Below, piece by piece: positions 55,422-64,000 of a DNA stretch of 64,000 bases (position 1 is its first letter; the number at the start of each line of letters is the position of its first letter). Position numbers and translations under genes: made by a program. The DNA comes from Pictodentalium vernedei (taxonomy: Eukaryota > Mollusca > Scaphopoda > Dentaliida > Dentaliidae): positions 72,894,956 to 72,958,955 of the forward strand of contig CM062292.1 in NCBI GenBank assembly GCA_031216915.1, given 5' to 3'. A model generated the notes under the pieces. The model was not told the origin of the DNA. It saw only the letters and a list, made by a program, of their open reading frames with translations, and did no database searches.

Positions 55422-55808
55422 TCATATATGCTAATGGGTGGTGACTCAGTCAATCTCTGGTTGTAAATGAAATGTGAACACATGAAGAAAATGAGAATTT
55501 GCAATAGGTGATAACATGAGTATGTTCACAAACAGAGATTTAAAATGACAATAAACTGGTTTGTTCATACTCTGTCTATGCTAATAATTACAGGCCAGTG
55601 AATGCACTTACCTGTAGATATATCTCATAAAATATGTGATTATCAAACTCTGGTTGTAACCAAAATGTGCATGCGTATGAAATCGAGGAAAATGTTGATT
55701 TTGCACTAATGTGTGAGAGAAATTGATTATACCACTCAGTTACACATTTTTCACTGCAATACTACATTTCTACACAAGTGTATTACTGTGCATAATAAAG
55801 AACAGTTA

Positions 55809-56180
55809 GGCCTCATAAAGTAGGTTTTCAGTTTCTCAGGCCATTTTTCGTAAAATTGCATGTGGGTGGGTGGGCAGTTTTTTATTTTATTTTTTATTTT
55901 TTGAAATTATTTCTTTGCCATCAAAAGTTCATGTTCTTGGTTGTTTTATGTCTTTGGCCTACAGTCCAGAAAAGCATGGGTGGTAGTGTATTTCGTCCAA
56001 CGAAAGCAAGAAGGCTTTGCAATGCTAAGCATTGCAAACCCTTGTTACAGTCAAGGGCCAAATTTATCAATTTTATTAACTTGGGTAAAATATTTACATA
56101 GGTTATAAAAAGAGAGCATTTGATAGCTAAAAAGACCACGCAGGAGGGCCTGAGAAACAGATTTTTAACTTTTTTATGCC
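55809..56180 (+). mobile_element. Harbinger-like MITE, copy 2
   Basis: TTA-GGCCTCATAAAGTAGG at the left, TTTTTTATGCC-TTA at the right. Inner TTTCTCAGGCC / GGGCCTGAGAAACAG; hairpin around GGCTTTGCAATGC / GCATTGCAAACCC. Confidence 0.78.
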
Positions 56181-57591
56181 TTACCTAATCTTGTATCAAA
56201 ATTTCAGTCCAGTAACCTCATAGTTTAGGGAAACTCAATGCTGAAGAATGGAGAGATGGATGGATGGACAATTTTGGATGATCGGCCGAAAAGTCAGGGA
56301 TTCTTCTGCCCTCTTTGGGAAAGTGTCTGAGGGAAAATTGTGTCATGAAGGCTCCAATTTGGAATTTGTTTGGGAGAAGAAACACACAAAGAATAAGAAA
56401 TGTTACCTTGAATAATGAACTGAGAACATTAATACAGAAGTTACTACATGTATAGCAGTACGTTTTAATAACAAACAGTAAAATAAAATAATGAACAGTC
56501 TCTGTAATCTCTGTTGAATAAATTGTTCTTATACTATTTAAGAATTGAATGCAATTTTTGTAATCTTTGTTGGAGTATGAACGTGTGGGAATGGGTACAA
56601 ATTGTATGAATCCCTTTGGGATTTTTTTTACAAAAATTGCATTCAATTCTTATAATTACATTCCGTAACTGTTTAAACTACTTTTTACCAAACAACAAAG
56701 CAGAAAGACGAAATAAGACATGTACGAACGAACGAGGCGAAAAGCCACCCTCACACTAAAGACAAAGCGCACAACTCTGAGTTGAGCGCCGGTTTTCGGC
56801 ATTGGCCCAAATTTGTCAAATTGCCGTCTTTCGCAACGAAACTTGGAATGTTCAAAACAATTTATTTAACATATCAGTAAACTATAATCACCTATGAAAC
56901 GACAACAAGTTCAAGAATAAAATCACTGAAATAAATCCACACTGTCGATTGACATTTCTTGTAAGTTGTTTGAGATATCACAAATTATTAACTTGAACGT
57001 AAATGTGGGTCAAAGTTCGACCAAATGTATTCATTGGAAAATGAATTACATTTGGTCATGACGTTTTCATCCAGCTGACCAACGGGAATTGAGTATTTGG
57101 ACCCAAAACGTATAACTACATTCACAATGTAATTATTAAACGATGAAGATATTTATGTGACAGTCTACATTTTGTGGCCTTACAGTTGTGTCTTGGCAAG
57201 TCTTGGCTATAACCAACTGACAAGGTTCTTGGGATGTAATTTGCAAACGTATCTAAAAACTGCCTGTTTATGCACCTGTTTTGTTGCAGTAAAAAGTGAT
57301 GAAAGTCAAAATTTGACCTTCAAGAGATAAAGAAGAATTCAATTGTTATTTGAATAAGGAACTGAGATCGGGAAATTTTGAGTCTGAACAGGGAAAAAAC
57401 CATGCCAAAATGCTATTGGGAAAGGTTCCCGTATTTGGTCCCTGTAGACACCCCCAAAAGAATCCCTGAAAGTGTTTAAAACTCAGATGAACTGTTGTTT
57501 GGTTTCAGTTCAACTTCCAGGTACAAATATAAAGTAAACATTTGTAATATGTAATAAACGACAATATTTCAGACAACTATCAAATACTAAC

Positions 57592-57674
57592 CTTTTTCTT
57601 CTGTTATAAATTTAGAAAACCCTTGAAATTCAATTAAATCTTCCCTCTGCTTAACATTCTGAGGAACTGTAAAA
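57592..57674 (-). CDS. MYCBPAP: MYCBPAP-like gene, internal exon
   Basis: 83 bp, acceptor AATTTGCAG, donor GTTAGT. One base completes the CA left by exon 60213-60270, then 27 codons, then one base left. Protein: FTVPQNVKQREDLIEFQGFS, then KFITEEK. A second AG (TTTTACAG) lies 8 bp inside; only the outer acceptor keeps the frame. 56181-57590 to its left is intron with nothing recognised. Confidence 0.75.
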
Positions 57675-57976
57675 CTGCAAATTACAAGATTATAAAAAAT
57701 TTTAAGAGTGAAAGCCCATTACAAACAAGAGCTAAGCATGTTCAACGTAGCCTTAAAGGCAATGTGGGATAGAAAAATTTTCTTGTAAGTCGAAAAAGTG
57801 AAAAAGGGCCTTCACTCTGGGAAAAATTAATGGAGGGAACCCGTTCCTTGTGCATATCCATTCACCCATGTGGGTCTATCAGTGTACCAAAGGAGTTCCA
57901 AACCCGTCTGATGGCTTTGAAATTACAATCCAAAATGTTTGTATGGGCAGACGGAAGTCTTCACTAGATACCTGAA

Positions 57977-58532
57977 CATAGCTTATGACCCCTCACTGGA
58001 ATGATCTTGTTGAGCTTGTTCCAATGAGGAGTCATAAACTATGTTTTTGGCACACAAAAATTAAAAAATTAGTTGGGCCACACAAAGTAGATCTTCTGTT
58101 TCTCAAGCAATTATTTGTAAAATTACATGCGGGCGAGCGTTTTTTTTATTTTATTTTTTATTTCTGTAATTATTTCTTTGACATCAAAAGTTCATGTTCT
58201 TGGTTTATGTTTTAGGCCTCATAATCTACCGAATAGGATGGGTGGTGGTGTATTTCATCCCTTGAGAGCAGGAAGGCTTTGCAATGCTAAAGCACTGCAA
58301 AGCCTTCTTGCACTCAAGGGACAAATTTATCAATTTTCTTAACTTGGGTAAAATATCAGACATAAACGATTTAGTTATTATTTTTCTTAAGTTTACATTG
58401 GTTATAAAAAAAGAGCATGCAGCACCCAAATGGACCATGCAGGAGGGCCTGAGAAACAGATTTTTAATTTTGTAGGCCTTATTCAAGAATTTTGTTTGTG
58501 TCATCTGCCTTTCGTGTTAGGTAAAGGGTTAA
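57977..58532 (+). mobile_element. piggyBac-like hairpin MITE (type B) split by a Harbinger-like MITE
   Basis: The stem CTTATGACCCCTCACTGGAA / TTCCAATGAGGAGTCATAA, then AAAAATTAGTT, stops at 58075. It resumes at 58479 with TTCAAGAATTTT, CATCTGCCTTTCGTGTTAGG and TAAAGGG-TTAA, exactly as in the uninterrupted copy at 19441-19511. The left TIR is missing. Confidence 0.78.
58076..58478 (+). mobile_element. Harbinger-like MITE, copy 3
   Basis: Flanks TTG and TTA (the empty site has TTA). Ends GGCCACACAAAGTAG and TTTTGTAGGCC. The internal hairpin has arms CCCTTGAGAGCAGGAAGGCT / AGCCTTCTTGCACTCAAGGG, continuing through TTTGCAATGC. Best-preserved copy. Confidence 0.82.
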
Positions 58533-59878
58533 TTTATTTATATTAGGCAAATTTAAAAAAATGTTATAGTTTCTCAATTTTCCATCCATTTTATGAGGGA
58601 GGGGGGGCTATTTTTTTAGTTTTTTTTCTAAATTCATAAAACATTCCTGAAAATAGATAATTTTTTTAATCCTACAATGACCAGAGAGGTGCCCCCACCC
58701 TATCACTAGGAGGGCCCCATTGGGAATTGTTTGCATATTCAATTATCACAGTTTGCCGATGAACTACCCATTTGCCAGTAAACATATCAGCAACTGATAC
58801 AATGCCACTTATCAGAGGGAATATATGTGGTATCAGGTTCATTAATATACATGCCTTGTAAGACTTCTGGAGTAAAGAATTTAGCATCTTTTGGAACAAA
58901 TTTTTAAAATGTTCTCCCAATGGGCCATACCATGGTCAATCTGGTGTGTTACGAGTCCCATGTTCCCATGCAAGTCTTGGCCAGGGCCTCCCATGCCCTC
59001 CAGCTAAGACCTGAGCAGAGTTCATCTCTGAGGAATTTATGAAAAGCATGACCTGAGTTACGAATTCACTTAACCCTCTGCACACTGATGTCAAAGTATT
59101 AAAATTTCAAGCAGTAAACTTTTCACATACTACGACTAGGAAGTTAACAAATTTAATCTTGTTTTACAGAGTTTATTCAGCTCTTGAAACAAGAATAAAT
59201 TAGTTGCATTAGGTCTATAAAAAAATTCCTTGTTTCTCCAGGTTTCTCATGCAATTTTGTGAGCTCTGTCAAACAAGGAATAGTTGGTTAAATATTTGTC
59301 CTACAAGTGCAAAATAGTGTCATAGAAGAGATTTCCAGGTGAAAAAAAGGTGATGAGGCAGATTTTCTATGACGAGATGTGCCTGAGAAACAAGAATGTT
59401 TTTTTTAAACAGTCTCAAGAGCAAAATTTGGGGCTTGAAATTATAATATTTCCACATCAGTGTGCAAGGGCTTATAAATCCTTCAAATACACCCACACAA
59501 AAAGCATCATACAAATTTTAATTTTTTCAAATTCATCTACCAAATCACAACTTACAACTTATTATTGGAACTAGCCTGTTACACTTGTTCCAGTGAGAGC
59601 CTTCAGGTTGAAGTTTTTAACCAAAAAACGGTTATTCTTTAGTTAGTCATGAAAAATATGTTTAGTCTTGTCTGCAAGTCAAACCTCAGGTTTAGAGGTT
59701 TAACCTTCCTAATTTAATGACCATGTCCAACCTGCTCACCCTTCACATGTATCTGTATTCAAATATCATTATTTTAACACTTAAGGGCCTATTTCAGATC
59801 ACTTTTATTGCAACAGAACAGGTGTACCAACATGCAGCATCAGGGTTAACTCACAAATTATATTCCAAGTACCCTGTA

Positions 59879-59940
59879 AGTTGTTTTTAGGCAAGTCTTG
59901 GCTGCCTATATAGGAAGCCAAGACTTGCCTAAAAACAACT
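59879..59940. repeat. Perfect 25-bp-arm palindrome
   Basis: Arms AGTTGTTTTTAGGCAAGTCT-TGGCT (59879-59903) and the exact complement (59916-59940), with a 12-bp loop. A family member, broken by a transposon, is at 45686. 59560-59700 and 60030-60180 look like worn type B hairpin MITEs. Confidence 0.7.
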
Positions 59941-60212
59941 ACAAAGCCACAGGATGTAGATGTCAAAGTGTAGCAAATATATATACAAATCTCCTGTCCC
60001 TTAAAGGTTACAAGTTATTTTCAATTTTTGCTTCCAAAACACTGCTTATGACTCCCCAGTGGTTTAAGCTCACCCCATTGAGGTGTCATAAGCAATAATT
60101 TGAAAGGGAGAATAAAAATTGTTCCTCAAAAACAAATTATTTTGCAAGTGTTATCTGTTAGCCATGTGAGGTTGAGTTTATGTGTTATGTTCATATCAGA
60201 TACCGTACATAC

Positions 60213-60270
60213 TGGATTCCTTGTAATTCTTTTCCAATTCTTTCTGGTAGTATCCAATAATTGCTTTTTC
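60213..60270 (-). CDS. MYCBPAP: MYCBPAP-like gene, first exon recognised
   Basis: 58 bp, acceptor CTTTTTACAG, donor GTATGT. Frame: two bases, 18 codons (KSNYWILPERIGKELQGI), two bases. YW..P..IG.E..G is a motif I associate with MYCBPAP-family proteins upstream of the ASH-like region. The exon must be preceded by one ending with a single codon base; see the candidate at 60741. Gene type rests on the chain of six phase-compatible exons. Confidence 0.72.
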
Positions 60271-60610
60271 CTGTAAAAAGAACAGTAAAATATGACAATC
60301 TCTCCGCTCTTAACATATATGCAGAGATATGAGGCCACTGATAAAAGGCATAAAAAGAGGTTCTGTAAGAGGGAAGTGGTAGGGATCTGCGTATCACACA
60401 TTTTTCTTTGAATCGAATCTCAAATCGAATCATGTCTCTGATATCGATATCGAATCGAATCTCCAATCAAATCTTAATAGACAAATTATTTCATATTGCA
60501 CCAAACGGAAGCTACGGTGCACTGTGAAGACCTTTACAAGACTCACTGACACCTTAAACACCAATAAATACATATTCTCTGTAGCGCCGTCGCTGAAACA
60601 GCTAGCCATA

Positions 60611-60714
60611 TTATCCATAGTTTTAGTTTTTGAAGGCTTAACTTGTTACTATTCACGTTCTTAAGAACGTGAATAGTAACAAGTTAAGTCTTCAAAAACT
60701 AAAACTATGGATAA
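60611..60714. repeat. 104-bp spacer-less palindrome
   Basis: 52-bp arms meeting at CGTTCTTAAGAACG, with one mismatch (GGCTT versus GACTT). It runs from TTATCCATAG to CTATGGATAA. It lies in the 5' intron or promoter region of the recognised exons. No other copy in the window. Confidence 0.9.
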
Positions 60715-60740
60715 TGTTCTGGGCAAAATTCACTACTTAC

Positions 60741-60756
60741 CTAACAATTTAACCAT
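60741..60756 (-). CDS. Candidate short coding exon with a start codon
   Basis: ATGGTTAAATTGTTAG followed by GTAAGT. Its single leftover base joins exon 60213-60270 to read MVKLLGKSNYWILPERIG. The upstream frame has a stop (TAA) three codons before the ATG, and TTATGTAG could be an acceptor at about 60788. Phase and donor fit, but 16 coding bases is weak evidence and the real MYCBPAP family is longer upstream, so this could be an alternative start or chance. Confidence 0.25.
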
Positions 60757-61059
60757 TGTCAATTACTCAATTAAATATGAATTGAGCCTACATAAGTGAA
60801 TTGTATAATGTCAGTTTTATCCAATGTTTGTTGGAAATGCAACAAAATTGAAGTTAGTACGAGAGATTCGAAAAAATCGAATCTTGAGACTGATTCGGGA
60901 TCGATCTCGAAGAAGACGTATGGTATCGATATCGAATCGAATCTCGAATATTCGCAGGACCCTAGGAAGTGGTTACTTATAAGCACCTCATTGTAACCTA
61001 AAATATTCTTTATAGGAAGGCCCCTAACATTCACCTAAACAGGCATAGGACAAATTTGA

Positions 61060-61640
61060 TAAAAATCTTATAAAGTTTTGTTCAGGTTATCATGTTGATG
61101 CTGCATGCAAGTTGGAAAAATTATGGAAAATCAAATAAGAAAACAATCTAAGGGGCATAATGAGATATTCTCAAGTAGAACACACAGACCAAATGTAGTA
61201 AAAATTGGATGTTTTTGGTATTGTGCTGACACCACCTGCAAGTAGGAAATTCAAACAAGAAAACAATCTAAAGGGCACATAATTCCCAAAAAGAATTCGG
61301 GAAGGATTGATTTCGAACTCATCCAAGAAATTCTCGAGTGAAACTCATGGACTAAATTTGTAAAAATAGGAAAATGTTTGTATAAGTTATCATGCTAACA
61401 CCATCTGCAAGTTGCAACTGCGCACAAGAAAACAATCTAAGGGACAAAACTCCCCCAAAATATTTGGACTGGACTCCAGTTTTTAAACTCATCTAAGACA
61501 TTCTGTAGCAGAACCCATTGCAAATTTGGTAAAAATTAGATAACGCTTGTTCTAGTTATTGTGCTGACATCGCCCACAGGTGCCTACTGACCTTCATCAA
61601 AACATAGGTCAAATTCCTGACACAACTCAACCTAAAATGC
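61060..61640 (+). mobile_element. HINE-like element remnant
   Basis: Three to four diverged units with AAGAAAACAATCTAAGGG, ACACCATCTGCAAGTTG and AAATTTGGTAAAAATTAGAT. It ends CATAGGTCAAATTCCTGACA and CAACTCAACCTAAAA, a worn version of the tail at 47187-47232. Confidence 0.55.
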
Positions 61641-61659
61641 ATCTGAGTGGACAGACAGG

Positions 61660-61985
61660 CTTTTTTTTAATTTTATCAATTATTAATTCTTTGCCATAAG
61701 AAAAACATATACTTGGCTTATTAACTTTCATGTTTTAGGCCTCGTAATCTACAGAATAACATGGGCAGTGGAGTATATCTTACCTTGAGTGCATCAAGGC
61801 ACCATTTCCAATGCATTAGCATTGCAGATGGTGACTTGTTGCAGTCAAGGGAAGATTTTACCCATCTGATTAATTTGTGTAATATATCTGATATAAAGCA
61901 ATTTTTTTTTTTAGTTTGCTTTGATAATAAAGAGAGAATGTGGTGGCCAAAATGTCCATACAGAAAGGCCTGAGAAACAGTTTGT
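61660..61985 (+). mobile_element. Harbinger-like MITE, copy 4 (left end lost)
   Basis: TTTTAGGCCTCGTAATCTAC, CCTTGAGTGCATCAAGGC, GCATTAGCATTGCAGATGG and AAAGGCCTGAGAAACAG as in the other copies. The following TTCGAGAATTGATTTTGCAT and GGTAAAGTGTTAA resemble a worn type B hairpin MITE end, so this copy may also sit inside one. Confidence 0.65.
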
Positions 61986-62042
61986 TCGAGAATTGATTTT
62001 GCATGGTTTTCGGTAAAGTGTTAAACTAAGGAATCTCAAGAG

Positions 62043-62292
62043 TTAACCCTTTACCCAACGCAGACGATATCAAAATTTATTATTTTAAATATAATTTTTT
62101 TAAATTTTTCAAAAAATTTCAACAAAACCATATCATGTGACCCCTTGTTGGAACGAGCTCGACGAGTTCGTTCCAACGAGGGGTCACATGATATGGTTTT
62201 GTTGAAATTTTTTGAAAATATAATACTTTTTCAACTGCTAAATTTGCATATTATGCGGGCGGATGCGGGCGATTTGTTGGGTAAAGGGTTAA
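62043..62292 (-). mobile_element. piggyBac-like hairpin MITE (type A), inverse orientation
   Basis: TTAA-CCCTTTACCCAACGCAGA and TTTGTTGGGTAAAGGG-TTAA. The stem CATATCATGTGACCCCTTGT, TGGAACGAGCTCG is almost perfectly mirrored. The CGGGCGGATGCGGGCG block now lies on the right, showing that the outer arms give the element polarity. Confidence 0.85.
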
Positions 62293-63131
62293 TCACAGGT
62301 ATAATTTTCCACAGGATTTAAAAATTATTGTGTGAGTTGAAACTCCATTGTTAATGGTAATATACTTGCCATATCATGTCAGGCAGTACTTCACTTGAGT
62401 GAGTCCTAAATTCAAAGTGCTTCCAGGGCATCCCTATATATACTAAATTGTGTTCAAGGATATACGTGTGGCAAAAAAGGCAGATATCTCCTCCAGAAGC
62501 CACACATAGTTTCATGTACAAAGAAGTTGAGTTGCAGCTCAATATTGACCTTTTTAATGCTTCACAATTGTATCTGAAGAAGTCTAATGCAAACATAATG
62601 CATTACTGGCTGTGTCGCAAGCTAAATATTGCAGGAACAAATCATTGCTGATATCATTAAATATTTCAAGTTGGCAGATAAATATCAACATTTTGTAATT
62701 TAGTTCTTTACATTTGTCACTCTACTTCACTCTTTAGTGTCCTAAAAGAAATAGGTATAGGGATAAACCTCATTATGGGCCATTCAAATTGTATGTACAA
62801 ATCCCTCCAAAATCTGGTTCAGTAATCAGCAAAAGTGTTCCATTCATAATTTATGGACACATCACTATTGATAAAAGATTTTGTTATTTCAAAGTTCTAA
62901 TAGAGATGCAAGAGAGATAAACAAGTGAATGGGTATTTAAGCAGGAGGTTCCAATGGGTCTGAAGTGCTCACCTGACAAAACACCAATGATTCTTCAGCT
63001 ACAGGATACTGAATTACTGAAACTCCCATAAAACCAGGAATTCAAATCCGAGGGAATCTGTGTATCATTCATTTTTCTAATATTCAGATGCTATCATTGA
63101 AAATAATGCTTGGATATGGCCAAAAAAGATA

Positions 63132-64000
63132 GCAAGAGGCCCCAGGGCCTGAGGGTATGCACACCTGAAATGGTAGCCAAAATATCAACCCAGGTAATTG
63201 ATTCGAACAAGTTGCATCTGCCCCTCCTAAGAAAAGCTTATACCAAATATCAAAAGATTCTGACTGGTGGATCTGAAAAAAAAAGATTTTTAAAGAATAT
63301 TCCTCATATTGAACTAAGTTATAATTCGGGCTCCCAAATATGAACCCAGGACTTAGCTTGAACAACTTGAATCTCACCCCACTGAGGATGCAGCATACCA
63401 AATATCAAAAGATTCTGATTGGTGGATTAGAAGAAGATTTTTAACGAATATTCCTCATATTGCACTAATCTGAACATTTGGGCTCCCATAGAGAGCCCAA
63501 ATATGGACCCAGGGATTTGATTTCAACAAATATGTGAATTAATCTTCCAAAGATGTTATATGTGAAATATGAAAGCCTTTGAAGCAGTGGTATGGGAGAA
63601 GAAGATTTGTTAATGTTTTTCCCATGACTCACAGTGTTAAAAAATGATGACTCAGCATTTTTCCAAAGTCCTGGAAAAGTACCCTATGATAAAACCGATG
63701 GCAATTGTTTTGGAACCATTTCTTTCTGATGGTCCTAAGGAAGCTTCACACCACATAGAAATTCTCAGTGCCCTGTAGTTTTGGAGACATGGGCATTTTA
63801 ATTTTTTTCTATTTTTAGTGTCTACGGTTCCCAAGGGCAACAGGAAATCTTTTTGGCATAAATTAGGCACTTATGACCCAATAAGCCCTCATATCAAATT
63901 TGGTTCAAATCGGCCTCTCAGTTTGGAAAATAGAAATTTTGGTACAATTCAGGCTCCCACAGGAAGCCCAAATATGAACTCAGGGACATGGCTTGAAAAA
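63132..64000 (+). mobile_element. HINE-like element, 5' part, running off the window
   Basis: Starts GCAAGAGGCCCCAGGGCCTG and ACACCTGAAATGG, like 28131. Units with ATATCAAAAGATTCTGACTG and CTCATATTGAACTAAGTTA follow. It then has the same sequence as 29400-29860 (GAAGATTTGTTAATG, CCTATGATAAAACCGATGGC) but without the CAGG-ended insertion. A shorter 5' tip (GTGCTCACCTGACAAAAC) is at 62943-62990; 62300-62940 shows nothing specific. Confidence 0.65.

Overview
The window looks like nuclear DNA of a bivalve mollusc. It is AT-rich and intron-dominated, with GT-AG introns. It carries tandem-repeat/hairpin elements of the pearl/Helentron (HINE) type, palindromic MITEs, DIRS retrotransposons and a CR1/L2-like LINE, a mix I associate with bivalves. 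The species is not determined. I see no tRNA, rRNA, CRISPR or prokaryotic gene.

Host gene. One gene runs leftwards (minus strand) across nearly the whole window. Six exons can be recognised: 60213-60270, 57592-57674, 48069-48160, 46385-46512, 24477-24714 and 1535-1795. All have GT-AG borders, and the codon phase matches at every junction, giving about 286 continuous codons. The last two exons carry an ASH-like beta-sandwich region like that of MYCBP-associated protein (MYCBPAP). The introns are about 2.5, 9.4, 1.6, 21.7 and 22.7 kb, and almost everything else in the window is mobile DNA inside them.

DIRS elements. Both very large introns contain a DIRS-type tyrosine-recombinase retrotransposon in the same orientation as the gene. 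Element 2 (34681-41818) looks complete. It has a gag-like ORF, an RT/RNase H/methyltransferase-like ORF, an overlapping tyrosine-recombinase ORF, 200-bp inverted terminal repeats differing at one substitution, and an internal complementary region (ICR) that fuses the complements of both ends. Element 1 (7590-14604) has equally fresh termini and an exact ICR, but its interior lacks most of the RT, has no intact ORF and carries a scrambled, triplicated gag segment. It looks like a non-autonomous copy moved in trans.

Other layers. Element 1 and a second tandem-repeat element (15728-16730) are both nested inside an older Helentron-like element (about 7211-17882). The array of the second one repeats every 156 bp and carries consensus nuclear-receptor half-site clusters. 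A family of TTAA-flanked hairpin MITEs (piggyBac-like ends) occurs about a dozen times with several different stem sequences. A TTA-flanked Harbinger-like MITE occurs four times, once inside a piggyBac-like MITE. Three CAGGG-ended MITEs have 5-bp duplications. A large strand-asymmetric foldback region lies at 32060-33990.

Regions where I see nothing specific are 24873-26040, 30225-31060, 43890-45680, 49860-50640, 52800-53530, 54080-54880, 56181-57590 and most of 62300-63130.
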